A stretch of DNA of 64,000 nucleotides from Aquimarina sp042434915 (GTDB lineage Bacteria > Bacteroidota > Bacteroidia > Flavobacteriales > Flavobacteriaceae), in the NCBI RefSeq assembly GCF_042434915.1, contig NZ_CP170198.1:1612001-1676000 (forward strand), written 5' to 3'. The notes beneath the pieces were generated by a model. The model was not told the origin of the DNA and searched no databases. It saw nothing but the letters and a program-made list of their open reading frames with translations. Position numbers and translations under genes: made by a program. Numbering within the stretch: the stretch's first letter is position 1; every line of letters begins with the position of its first letter. Positions 15,984 to 24,536 of this stretch are shown one piece after another.

Positions 15984-17780
15984 TTAACTATCTGTTGCAA
16001 CTTGATAATCGGTTAATGTTTTAAGATACGCTATCAAAGCTTCTAATTCTGCATCCGTTAACTCTAATTTGTCAAATGGCAAGGTTTGATGTGGCAGGTC
16101 AAAACCTAAACCTGCTCCTCCCCCCAGATTATAAAATTCCATCACTTGATCCAATGTTTTATATACCCCATTATGCATATATGGAGCTGTCTTCTCAACA
16201 TTGCGTACGGTAGGCGTTTTAAACATTCCTTTATGAATTGACTCTTTAAATTTCCAATAGAAACCGGTATCATTATCTAACTCTAAATTCGCTTCAGTTT
16301 GGGGTACTCCAATTACTTCTTTTTCAGTCTCTGTATAAAAGGGTGGTACGGTTCCATTCATTAAAGGAATAAAGTGACAGGTAGCACAAAGAGCCTTGCC
16401 AGCAAACAAATTAAATCCTTGCTTTTCTTGTTCGGTAAAAGTATTTTCGTCTCCCCTTATGTTTCTATCAAACTTAGCATTAAAACCATTTAGTGTCCCA
16501 ATAAATGAGGAAATAGCTTTTATCACTTCTGTATTTCGACTGGATAATCCACCGTAAGCTTTATTAAATAATTCTATATAGGTAGTATCTTTAAGAATTT
16601 CATTTGAAAACTGATGAACTGTAGAATCAAACTCTTTTTCATTGGTGAAAACTGATGCTATCTGATCCAATAATGTTTGTGATCTTCCATCCCAAAAGAA
16701 GCTGCGTTGATAGATACTATTTATCAAAGTAGGTGTGTTACGCAACAAGGGATTTCCATTATTATCCAAACTATTAACTAAGGTATCGCTGTATGCCTCG
16801 TTAGGAAGATGACATGTAGCACATGAGATTGTCTTATTTTTGGATAAATTTTTATCAAAAAATAATCGCTCTCCCAAAGCTATTCGATCTCTAGTTGTAT
16901 TACGATTAATTGCTGAAGTAAAATATTCTGTGTTGAAAGAATCATGCTCAAAAAAAGTAGGTGCATTAAAATTAAATGGAAATGCTAGGTTATCCTTCCA
17001 TAATCCAGATTTTTGACGCATTGAAACCCATAATCTTGTAATTGGATTCATGTAATCTCTCAAAAAAGTATACCTATCAAAATCTTCAAAAGATGGTTGT
17101 GTTTCTATAAACCGAATAGCTTTTACTATTGAATCTAAAAAAGCTGAATCCAAATCTGCATCCTTTTTTTTGATGTCCATTTGTATAGTCATTGTATAGA
17201 CATCTGCCAAACTTTGTAATGACAACGCAGATTCTTGAAGTCCTAAATGACTTATAGGGGTATCAAAACCTGTTATTCCTAAACTTATTATTCGCAAAAG
17301 TTGTTGATGTGTAGCAATAAAAAATCGTTGTGCATTCAAGGGTCTCTTTGCTACAGACTTTGTCAATGTTTTTAATAATCCAATTGTAATATCAACCTCT
17401 CGTCTAAAATGAGCAGTAGCCATTTTATCTTCATATATGGACTCCTCGATTGTTTGCAGACCTACAGGTTCTATGATCTTTTGATTGTCTTCTTTGAAAA
17501 TAGGTAGAGCGGGGCCGTTAACACGGTGACCCACCGATGGATTAAGGTACGATGCATAAGGTTCTGCCTTTTTAAAAGCATTTCTAACCGATGCAAATAT
17601 AACTTTTGCCTCTTCAATTTGTAAATCTTTTCTTTTTAGGGTGGTTAGTTGATTAATTGATGTTTCTAAATTGGTTAAGTAGTAGTGCTGAATTGGCGTC
17701 CAATTAATTTCATATTGCTTTGTTTCTTTTGAACAAGATATCATAAACAATAGAATACCTAATTTTAAATAAACTTTCAT
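15984..17780 (-). CDS. Di-heme cytochrome c peroxidase lipoprotein
   Basis: The 598-residue protein has a lipoprotein signal with lipobox FMISC. Residues 25-270 form an all-helical region. The C-terminal half is the CCP/MauG family, with heme motifs CATCHLP near 320 and CATCHFIP near 463, the loop GRSQTLLDQIASVF, and MHNGVYKTLDQVMEFYNLGG near the end. The expected role is periplasmic reduction of hydrogen peroxide or a MauG-like oxidation. The helical N-terminus has GLQTIEESIYE, which loosely resembles the GxHxxE motif of imelysin domains with His replaced by Gln; this is only a weak similarity. The PhoX-like lipoprotein gene lies just upstream, but a terminator separates the two. Confidence 0.88.
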   Translation of the reverse strand: MKVYLKLGILLFMISCSKETKQYEINWTPIQHYYLTNLETSINQLTTLKRKDLQIEEAKVIFASVRNAFKKAEPYASYLNPSVGHRVNGPALPIFKEDNQKIIEPVGLQTIEESIYEDKMATAHFRREVDITIGLLKTLTKSVAKRPLNAQRFFIATHQQLLRIISLGITGFDTPISHLGLQESALSLQSLADVYTMTIQMDIKKKDADLDSAFLDSIVKAIRFIETQPSFEDFDRYTFLRDYMNPITRLWVSMRQKSGLWKDNLAFPFNFNAPTFFEHDSFNTEYFTSAINRNTTRDRIALGERLFFDKNLSKNKTISCATCHLPNEAYSDTLVNSLDNNGNPLLRNTPTLINSIYQRSFFWDGRSQTLLDQIASVFTNEKEFDSTVHQFSNEILKDTTYIELFNKAYGGLSSRNTEVIKAISSFIGTLNGFNAKFDRNIRGDENTFTEQEKQGFNLFAGKALCATCHFIPLMNGTVPPFYTETEKEVIGVPQTEANLELDNDTGFYWKFKESIHKGMFKTPTVRNVEKTAPYMHNGVYKTLDQVMEFYNLGGGAGLGFDLPHQTLPFDKLELTDAELEALIAYLKTLTDYQVATDS

Positions 17781-17809
17781 TAAATTAAAATATTAAAAAC
17801 GAGTAAAAA

Positions 17810-17836
17810 GAAAAGGATCTTTATCAACAGATAAAG
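17810..17836 (-). terminator. Terminator after the PhoX-like gene
   Basis: AAAAGGATCTTTATC pairs with GATAAAGACCTTTTC, with one bulged base and a short loop. On the minus strand a U-rich tract follows. It lies between the PhoX-like gene and the peroxidase gene. Confidence 0.65.
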
Positions 17837-17867
17837 ACCTTTTCAAAAGTATAACTAACACATTATT

Positions 17868-19433
17868 TTATCTAGGTAGTCCCTTTAAGATGACTATTTG
17901 TGAAGCTTGATTATCCTCAAAAGTAGCATTGATATGCCCGTCTAAGCCTTTGAAGTCGTCATGTTTCCAATAGTGTGGTTGTAATGCTAATAAAAATGTA
18001 TTTGGCTCTCCTATTTTGTCAGAAATATCAATTAGAGATCCAAATTCGCCACTAATACCCGTACTATTATTTTGAGCTAAATCTTGACGTACTACAAGTT
18101 CTAATACTTTTTGAGGATTATTACCATTAATATCTGTTTGATAGATTTGTGCAGCATGCCCTCTATCGAACGAATTTGGGTCCTCTTGTACATATATAAA
18201 ATTCTCGGTTACACAAATGTTATCAGGACTTTGAAGTTCTGCCAGATTACCATCCATATTATTTGTGTCGGTATTACCACTAATTATTTGCGTCAATGTA
18301 CCTGTCAAAGGTGAATTTTCATTCAGTTCTAGTTTATAAACTGTTCCCCAGTCGTTATATGTCCCTCTTCCTGGTCCTCTACCTGTTACAGCAAAAAATA
18401 CATTTCTCCCTTTTTCATCTGTTCCCTTTTGATAGTCTACATCTTCAACTCTCATAAACTGTGAAGCAAATACATCTTGGCAGGCAACTTCCATTTCATC
18501 TTTAGTCAAATTTTTGCCATTTGTAATTTCTACAAATTCAACATCATAAGAAGTACCAAAATCCAAACTAGCTTCATTATAAATTGTATTAGGAGTCACG
18601 GTTTGTACTCCTTGAGCACCGTCAGAAATTTGTTTAAATCTCAAGACGTAAATCTTTCCATTTTCTAAATCTGCATCACCGTTCTCAGAGTAATACAATG
18701 TCACTTGACCTTCAGAACCACTAGAATCATCATCACCTCCAATTATCACAGTCTTACCAGAATACGCATCTTTTGGCAAAGGCACTGCATTTTCCCAAGA
18801 AAATTCACCTAAAGCATCCAAACCAAAATCTGCATTCGGAGTAGGTACCTCAATCCTTGGGTCAATTCCTTTAATGTCATAATTAATACTTTCAGAAGCC
18901 GATAAAAATAAATCGCTTGTACCCCCATGAATAGCAGCCTCCCACATAGTTCCAGAACACTGTCTTGCAAAATCTGAAACGCCAGAGTTAAGCAAGTAAT
19001 CTCCCGAAACGGGAATTAAATTTTTATCTAATCTTATCCTTGCAACGCTGTAGCTATCCTCGCAGTTTACTACATAGATATAACCATCATCTTCTTTTAA
19101 GAATCCTGCGCCATCTGCAGACCCGGCTAATTGAAAAGATTCATCTATTACATCTGGGGTACTAATTAAAGAGTATGCTTTTACATAATTGAACTGAGGT
19201 GCCATCGCCACTAATGGTTCAATACTCGATTTATTTGCAAATATTGTAGGTTGGGGAACAAAATCTTCTCCATCCTTACCGTTATCTCCCTTAGCGCCAT
19301 CAACACCGTCAATGCCATTTTTGCCATCCGTACCATTAAGGCCGTCGATGCCATCCTCTACATCGCAGCTTATGATAAGTAATAGTAGCGAGAGTAAACT
19401 AATTTTAAATAGCCCTTTCAAAATTGTTGTCAT
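17868..19433 (-). CDS. PhoX-like (DUF839) lipoprotein with collagen-like linker
   Basis: The 521-residue protein has a lipobox IISC (Cys23). Directly after it, residues 28-56 are about ten Gly-X-Y triplets rich in Asp, Asn and Lys. The rest is a DUF839/PhoX-type beta-propeller, marked by SQFMRVEDVDY, FFAVTGRGPGRGTYNDWGTVY, LQSPDNICVTENFIYVQEDP and a C-terminal ILALQPHYW. PhoX enzymes are calcium- and iron-dependent phosphatases; several Asp/Glu-rich sites (EDVD, SPDN, EDPNS) fit this. The collagen-like linker would hold the propeller away from the membrane. Activity on phosphate esters is inferred from the family only. A -7 element lies at 19468-19475. Confidence 0.8.
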   Translation of the reverse strand: MTTILKGLFKISLLSLLLLIISCDVEDGIDGLNGTDGKNGIDGVDGAKGDNGKDGEDFVPQPTIFANKSSIEPLVAMAPQFNYVKAYSLISTPDVIDESFQLAGSADGAGFLKEDDGYIYVVNCEDSYSVARIRLDKNLIPVSGDYLLNSGVSDFARQCSGTMWEAAIHGGTSDLFLSASESINYDIKGIDPRIEVPTPNADFGLDALGEFSWENAVPLPKDAYSGKTVIIGGDDDSSGSEGQVTLYYSENGDADLENGKIYVLRFKQISDGAQGVQTVTPNTIYNEASLDFGTSYDVEFVEITNGKNLTKDEMEVACQDVFASQFMRVEDVDYQKGTDEKGRNVFFAVTGRGPGRGTYNDWGTVYKLELNENSPLTGTLTQIISGNTDTNNMDGNLAELQSPDNICVTENFIYVQEDPNSFDRGHAAQIYQTDINGNNPQKVLELVVRQDLAQNNSTGISGEFGSLIDISDKIGEPNTFLLALQPHYWKHDDFKGLDGHINATFEDNQASQIVILKGLPR

Positions 19434-19467
19434 GATTTTTTTAGTTTATTATTTATAATTATGACTT

Positions 19468-19475
19468 CAAAAATA
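19468..19475 (-). promoter_or_regulatory. -7 element before the PhoX-like gene
   Basis: On the minus strand the element reads TATTTTTG, an exact match to TAnnTTTG, 34 bases before the start codon. No -33 TTG is seen at the right distance. Confidence 0.45.
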
Positions 19476-19674
19476 ATAGGGACAAAAAGATCTATAGTTA
19501 ATTAAATAAGGTGATAGCGTTACTAATTTCTTATATAAAATGTCTGTTCGTTAAGAAATTATTAAAAGTTGTGACTAATCGAAGAACAACCGCATTTAAT
19601 TAACATTTGTTTACTAAAAATTATGTTAATAATCACTAAATTTATGTAAAATACACGGGCTTATTCTAATATAT

Positions 19675-20883
19675 ATGATTACCAACTCAACCACACCCTA
19701 CGAAAGTAGACGATTGCAGGCATTACATAGTTATCAAATTTTAAACACTCCAAGAGAAACCATTTATGACGAAATAACTAAAATAACATCCAAAATGACT
19801 GGCAAGCCTATTGCTTTAATATCATTTGTGGATAAGGATTATACCTGGTATAAAGCGAGTACGGGATATGATCAAGAACAAGACGAAAGAGCCTACTCAT
19901 TTTGTAGTCACGCTATCTTAGAAGAACAAAAATATCTGATAGTCGAAAATGCGCTTATAGATACTAGGTTCTCCAAGTTTCCATCAGTTAACAATAGTCA
20001 TTCGGTTAGGTTTTATGCAGGAGTATGTTTAATCGACGAACAGGGATTTCCATTGGGTACCTTATGCATTTTTGATTCGAAACCTAGTCACATTTCCGAA
20101 GAGCATTTAGAGTTTTTGAAAGTTACTTCACGACAAATAATCAAAATCTTAACCCTAACAAAATTAAACAAACAATTATCGTGGAATCAATCGCAGGTTG
20201 AAAAACGCAATGCATTACTTAGAGATTTTGCTGGTATTGTGTCTCACGACATAAAAATGCCCTTGTCCAATATTATTCTTACTACAGAGGTATTGCGAAA
20301 CAAATATTTTAATAAACTTGATTTTAAAGCCTTAGAATATCTATCCTATTTAAAAGAATCCGCTTTTAGACTAAGTGATTATATCAATGATTTACTTTCT
20401 CATTATGAATCAGAACATGATACTCAAGATAAATTAGAAAAATTTGATCTCAATGAATTATTATCAGAAATTGTAGACCTATTAAGTATAAGTGATGATG
20501 TGACTATTCATTTTCCCGAAACTTCAATGGATCTATATGTAAACAGAGCAGCATTGGAGCAAATCTTTCTAAATTTGATCGGTAATTGTTTAAAATATAA
20601 TGATAAAGACTTAATAGAAATCGACATTAAGGTTGGCGATGGTGATTCTTATTATTACTTCAGTATTACAGATAATGGCATTGGTATTTCAGAGGAGAAG
20701 CAAAGTAAAATTTTTGACTTATTTAAAACAGCTGTGGATAAAGATCGATCTGGTAATACAGGCAATGGGATTGGGCTTAATACGGTAAAGAATCTAGTAG
20801 AAAATTTAGGAGGCACTATAACCCTATCATCTAAGATAGGAAAAGGCACCTCTTTTCACTTTTCTTTAAAAAAACATATGTAA
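19675..20883 (+). CDS. GAF-domain sensor histidine kinase, copy 1
   Basis: The 402-residue cytoplasmic kinase has a GAF domain at about residues 20-165 with the YSFCSHAILEE loop and GTLCIFDSKP. A HisKA dimerisation helix follows with the phosphate-accepting His191 in FAGIVSHDIKMPLSN. The ATPase domain has NLIGNCLKYND (N box), DNGIGI (G1), and GNGIGLNTVKNLV with GKGTSFHFSL (G2/G3). There is no membrane segment and no receiver domain. It is a close paralogue of the next gene, in tandem, 98 bases apart. Its response-regulator partner is not in the window, and the ligand of the GAF domain is unknown. Confidence 0.88.
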   Translation: MITNSTTPYESRRLQALHSYQILNTPRETIYDEITKITSKMTGKPIALISFVDKDYTWYKASTGYDQEQDERAYSFCSHAILEEQKYLIVENALIDTRFSKFPSVNNSHSVRFYAGVCLIDEQGFPLGTLCIFDSKPSHISEEHLEFLKVTSRQIIKILTLTKLNKQLSWNQSQVEKRNALLRDFAGIVSHDIKMPLSNIILTTEVLRNKYFNKLDFKALEYLSYLKESAFRLSDYINDLLSHYESEHDTQDKLEKFDLNELLSEIVDLLSISDDVTIHFPETSMDLYVNRAALEQIFLNLIGNCLKYNDKDLIEIDIKVGDGDSYYYFSITDNGIGISEEKQSKIFDLFKTAVDKDRSGNTGNGIGLNTVKNLVENLGGTITLSSKIGKGTSFHFSLKKHM

Positions 20884-20944
20884 TCATAAAGAGGTATTTA
20901 AAAAATTCAACTTTTTTAATCAGAACTGCTACTCTTTAATTTTA

Positions 20945-20952
20945 TATATTTG
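20945..20952 (+). promoter_or_regulatory. -7 element before second GAF kinase
   Basis: TATATTTG matches TAnnTTTG, 29 bases before the start at 20982. It suggests that the second kinase has a promoter of its own rather than depending on the first. Confidence 0.5.
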
Positions 20953-20981
20953 TCAACTATATTTTAAGATTCTCTTTTATT

Positions 20982-22184
20982 ATGCTCAACCCCGCAAAAG
21001 CAATAAACGAAGAAGAACGACTCAAAGCTCTTCACAGTTATCATGTTTTACATACAGAAAAAGAAATTGAGTATAACGAAATTACCGATCTTGCTGCCGA
21101 GATCACTGGTAAACCAGTTGCAATTATCTCTTTAGTAGATCAAGATGAAGTATGGCTTAAAGCCACCTTTGGCATGGATATTTGTAGCTCTGAACGCAAG
21201 TATTCGTTTTGCAGTCATACAATTTTGGAAGAAGATGAAGTATTAATTGTAGAAGATGCAAAAAAGGATACTAGATTTTATGATAATCCTTATACCACAG
21301 GTGAGACGCCTATAATATTTTATGCAGGAGTAAGCTTAAAAGACGAAGGGGGTCATGCTTTGGGTACACTCTGTGTAATTGATCATAAGCCTAATACGAT
21401 TAGTAAAAAACAAATTCAATCCTTACAAATACTAGCAAGACAAATAATGAAGTTACTAACATTGAGGAAAAACAATGAACAACTTCAAAAATTACAATTA
21501 GAACTTACCCAAAAAAATGAATTACTTAAAGGTTTTGCAGGTATCGTATCACATGACATGAAAATGCCCTTGGCCAATATGATCTTAACAACAGATGTGC
21601 TTAGGGCTAAATATAGAAATCAATTAGATACCAAGGGTGTAGCTTATCTAGATAACTTAAAACAATCCTCCTTCAAGTTAAGCGATTATGTTGATAATTT
21701 GCTCTCTTACTATGAGTCTGATGGCCTTTCAAGAACCAAACCCGAAGAATTTCATCTAAATCATTTATTAGAAGAGATTGTCGAACTTCTTGGAATTGAC
21801 CACAAGGTTATAATTAACTTTCCTGATGAGAATGTAAACTTGCATTGCAATCGTGCTGCACTAGAGCAAATTCTATTAAATCTAATCGGCAACAGCTTAA
21901 AATACAATGATAAAGAAGAGGTGATCATCAGTATAAAATGTGAAGAACACAAAAATGATTATCGTTTTCAAGTATCAGACAATGGAATCGGTATTCCAAA
22001 AGATAAGCAACATTTAATTTTTGATTTATTCACTACCGTAGCAGAATCGGATCGACAAGGTAACAAAGGTAACGGCATTGGTCTGAGTACAGTTAAAAAA
22101 TTAATAGATAGTCTCCATGGAACTATCAATGTAGTTTCAAAAGAAAAAGAGGGTACTTCCTTCAATTTTACGGTAAAAAAATAA
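20982..22184 (+). CDS. GAF-domain sensor histidine kinase, copy 2
   Basis: The 400-residue product has the same order of domains as its upstream neighbour: GAF with YSFCSHTILEE and GTLCVIDHKP, HisKA with His191 in FAGIVSHDMKMPLAN, and an ATPase domain with NLIGNSLKYND, DNGIGIP and GNGIGLSTVKKL. The phospho-acceptor falls at the same residue number in both copies, which fits a recent tandem duplication with few insertions. The GAF regions differ more than the kinase core, so the two may sense different things. It is cytoplasmic and has no adjacent response regulator. Confidence 0.88.
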   Translation: MLNPAKAINEEERLKALHSYHVLHTEKEIEYNEITDLAAEITGKPVAIISLVDQDEVWLKATFGMDICSSERKYSFCSHTILEEDEVLIVEDAKKDTRFYDNPYTTGETPIIFYAGVSLKDEGGHALGTLCVIDHKPNTISKKQIQSLQILARQIMKLLTLRKNNEQLQKLQLELTQKNELLKGFAGIVSHDMKMPLANMILTTDVLRAKYRNQLDTKGVAYLDNLKQSSFKLSDYVDNLLSYYESDGLSRTKPEEFHLNHLLEEIVELLGIDHKVIINFPDENVNLHCNRAALEQILLNLIGNSLKYNDKEEVIISIKCEEHKNDYRFQVSDNGIGIPKDKQHLIFDLFTTVAESDRQGNKGNGIGLSTVKKLIDSLHGTINVVSKEKEGTSFNFTVKK

Positions 22185-22205
22185 GTTATCGTACTCAGTT
22201 TTTTA

Positions 22206-23768
22206 CTAGTTTAATTTTAGATTACGAATACATGCCTCAACACATTTTTCACCATCTATAGCTGCCGATATAATACCACCCGCGTACCCAGCACCTTCTC
22301 CGCTAGGATACAAACCCTTGATTTGAACATGCTCATAACTAATGCGATCTCGAGGTATACGCACAGGAGACGAAGTTCTAGACTCTGGCGCATGCACAAC
22401 TGCATCGTTAGTTAAATAGCCACGCATACTTTTATCAAAAGCTTTAAATCCTTGTTGCAAAATTTGATGAAGAAAAGGAGGAAAAACCTCACCCATCTCA
22501 ATACTAGTAAGTCCCGGTTTATAGGAAGTTAAAGGCAAATCTTTTGAAACTTTACTATGAACCATATCCACCAAACGTTGTGCAGGGACCCGCTGTGTTT
22601 CACCTGCTAATTGCCATGCCTTTTGTTCAATACTTTTTTGAAAATGCATTCCAGCTAAAGGACCATGAGAAAAATATTCTTTAAAATCCTCTGGTCTTAA
22701 TTCTACAACGATACCGCTATTTGATGTAGGCTGATCTCTTTTTGAAGGTGACCATCCATTAGTTACAACTTCTCCTGGACTAGTAGCGCACGGTGCTATG
22801 ACTCCTCCTGGACACATACAAAACGAATACATTCCTCTTCCCTGCACCTGTTTGACTATACTGTAAGGAGATGGAGGTAAATATGGTCCTCTGTTTTCAG
22901 ATTTATACTGGATTTTATCGATTAGATGTTGAGAATGTTCTACCCTTACACCCAGTGCAAAAGGCTTTGCTTCGATATGAATTTGCTTATTATACAGTAA
23001 TTCATACACATCTCTGGCCGAGTGACCAGTAGCTAAAATTACAGCATTGGTATCTATTGTCGTTCCATTTTTTGTAACTACACCTGTAATAGCACTATTT
23101 TTTATCTGAAAATCAATAACGCGCGTATCAAAATGGATTTCCCCACCTTGTGCAATAATTTTATTGCGAATCGACGCAATAATATCAGGTAATTTATTTG
23201 TACCAATATGAGGGTGAGCCTCAACCATAATTTGGGGTGTCGCTCCAAAGCCAACCAATAACTCCAAAATTCTGGTTACATCACCTCTCTTTTTTGATCG
23301 GGTATATAGTTTACCATCACTATACGTGCCTGCTCCTCCTTCCCCAAAACAATAATTAGAATCTTCATTTACAAGATGATCCCTATTTATTGCTTTCAAA
23401 TCTCGTCGTCTTGCACGAACATCTTTACCTCGCTCCAAAACAATTGGTTTACATCCTAATTCTATAGCACGCAATGCGGCAAATAACCCAGCAGGTCCAG
23501 CCCCAATGATAACCACCTCGCTCGCATTCGACACCAACGGGTAATCAGGTAATCGTATCGGAGTATCGACAAACATTTCATTAATGTATACTCTAATCTT
23601 TAAATTAACTTTAACTGCAATTTGCCTAGCATCAATAGAACGTTTAACTATTTGTATATGAGAAATCTCGGCTACCTTCAACTTATTTAGTTGTGCTATT
23701 TTTTGCTTTAATAATTCTTTGTCGGCAGCTATGTGTGGAGATACTTGTATACTAAACTCGTGTTGCAC
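22206..23768 (-). CDS. NAD(P)/FAD-dependent oxidoreductase
   Basis: The 520-residue product contains the dinucleotide motif VVIIGAGPAGLFAALRAIELG near residues 85-105, given here in full as its key marker, then GGAGTYSDGKLYTR, ATGHSARDVYELL, and MCPGGVIAPCAT. The end has GLYPSGEGAGYAGGIISAAIDG. It belongs to the family of large FAD proteins whose substrate is unknown. An in-frame ATG at 23819 exists, but the -7-like element TATCTTCG at 23791-23798 would then lie inside the gene; GTG 23768 gives MQHEFSIQVSP and is preferred. There is no signal peptide. It is convergent with the second GAF kinase. Confidence 0.85.
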   Translation of the reverse strand: MQHEFSIQVSPHIAADKELLKQKIAQLNKLKVAEISHIQIVKRSIDARQIAVKVNLKIRVYINEMFVDTPIRLPDYPLVSNASEVVIIGAGPAGLFAALRAIELGCKPIVLERGKDVRARRRDLKAINRDHLVNEDSNYCFGEGGAGTYSDGKLYTRSKKRGDVTRILELLVGFGATPQIMVEAHPHIGTNKLPDIIASIRNKIIAQGGEIHFDTRVIDFQIKNSAITGVVTKNGTTIDTNAVILATGHSARDVYELLYNKQIHIEAKPFALGVRVEHSQHLIDKIQYKSENRGPYLPPSPYSIVKQVQGRGMYSFCMCPGGVIAPCATSPGEVVTNGWSPSKRDQPTSNSGIVVELRPEDFKEYFSHGPLAGMHFQKSIEQKAWQLAGETQRVPAQRLVDMVHSKVSKDLPLTSYKPGLTSIEMGEVFPPFLHQILQQGFKAFDKSMRGYLTNDAVVHAPESRTSSPVRIPRDRISYEHVQIKGLYPSGEGAGYAGGIISAAIDGEKCVEACIRNLKLN

Positions 23769-23790
23769 AGTTATATTTTTGTTTTTTTGG

Positions 23791-23798
23791 CGAAGATA
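23791..23798 (-). promoter_or_regulatory. -7-like element before FAD oxidoreductase
   Basis: The minus strand reads TATCTTCG, one base from TAnnTTTG. It lies 22 bases upstream of the proposed GTG start at 23768. Confidence 0.35.
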
Positions 23799-23876
23799 CA
23801 ATATTATGCACAAGCGCATTAGCTTCTCTGACAGTACTTCAATTAAAAAATAACAATAATCCTTTATTTTTTGAGT

Positions 23877-23884
23877 TATCTTTG
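23877..23884 (+). promoter_or_regulatory. -7 element before porin gene
   Basis: TATCTTTG is an exact TAnnTTTG match, 28 bases before the start codon at 23913. Confidence 0.55.
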
Positions 23885-23912
23885 AACTTAATAAACCTTA
23901 AAATTTACAATT

Positions 23913-24434
23913 ATGAAAAGAATATTTTTATCTGCTATTGCAATTTTTGGATTCTCAGTTGCTACGCAAGCGCAAGACCTTAAATTTGGTTTTAAAGGAG
24001 GTGTTAACTTTGCAACACTAAGCGGAGATGATGTAGATAGTGATTTGGATGGTAGAACTGGGTATCATATTGGTGCTGTAGCTCAAGTAAGTTTAATGGA
24101 TATGATTGCTTTGCAACCAGAAGTTCTATATTCTGCTCAGGGTGTTAAGGATAGAAATATTGATTATCTTAATGTCCCTGTTTTATTAAAATATAAATTT
24201 GCTAAAGTACTTAGCATTGAAGCTGGTCCTCAATTTGGCTTTGTTGTAAATGATGATGTAAAAAATGGCGCAAAACCTGAAAGCTTTGATTTTAGTGGTG
24301 CTGTTGGTGCAGGAGTAGAAATTAGTTCCTTTTTTGCACAAATACGCTATAACATAGGTTTTACTGAAGTTGTTGAGAATTTTGACGGAAAAAACTCAGC
24401 TTTTCAAATATCAGTAGGCTACTATATATTTTAA
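23913..24434 (+). CDS. Small outer-membrane beta-barrel (porin family)
   Basis: The 173-residue protein has a signal peptide (KRIFLSAIAIFGFSVATQAQ). The mature part has the usual first strand LKFGFKGGVNFATLSGDD and ends ISVGYYIF, with the terminal aromatic residue needed for barrel assembly. Eight strands can be counted roughly (for example LQPEVLYSAQGV and YLNVPVLLKYKF). Pattern PEVLYSAQGVK...YLNVPVLLKY marks the OMP_b-brl_2 (porin, OmpW-like) family. It is a single gene with its own promoter and terminator. The ligand is unknown. Confidence 0.88.
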   Translation: MKRIFLSAIAIFGFSVATQAQDLKFGFKGGVNFATLSGDDVDSDLDGRTGYHIGAVAQVSLMDMIALQPEVLYSAQGVKDRNIDYLNVPVLLKYKFAKVLSIEAGPQFGFVVNDDVKNGAKPESFDFSGAVGAGVEISSFFAQIRYNIGFTEVVENFDGKNSAFQISVGYYIF

Positions 24435-24458
24435 TACAATAGTTTATTAAAAAAAATA

Positions 24459-24500
24459 AATGCATAAAAGCGGAAGTGGATACTTTCGCTTTTATGCATT
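24459..24500. terminator. Long bidirectional terminator hairpin
   Basis: A 19-bp stem with a GGAT loop (24459-24477 with 24482-24500, one G-T pair) sits between the convergent porin and helicase genes. On the minus strand it is followed by a U-run; on the plus strand the tail is only mildly T-rich. Confidence 0.8.
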
Positions 24501-24536
24501 ATACTATAGTTGTATTTTATACATATCAACCAAAGT

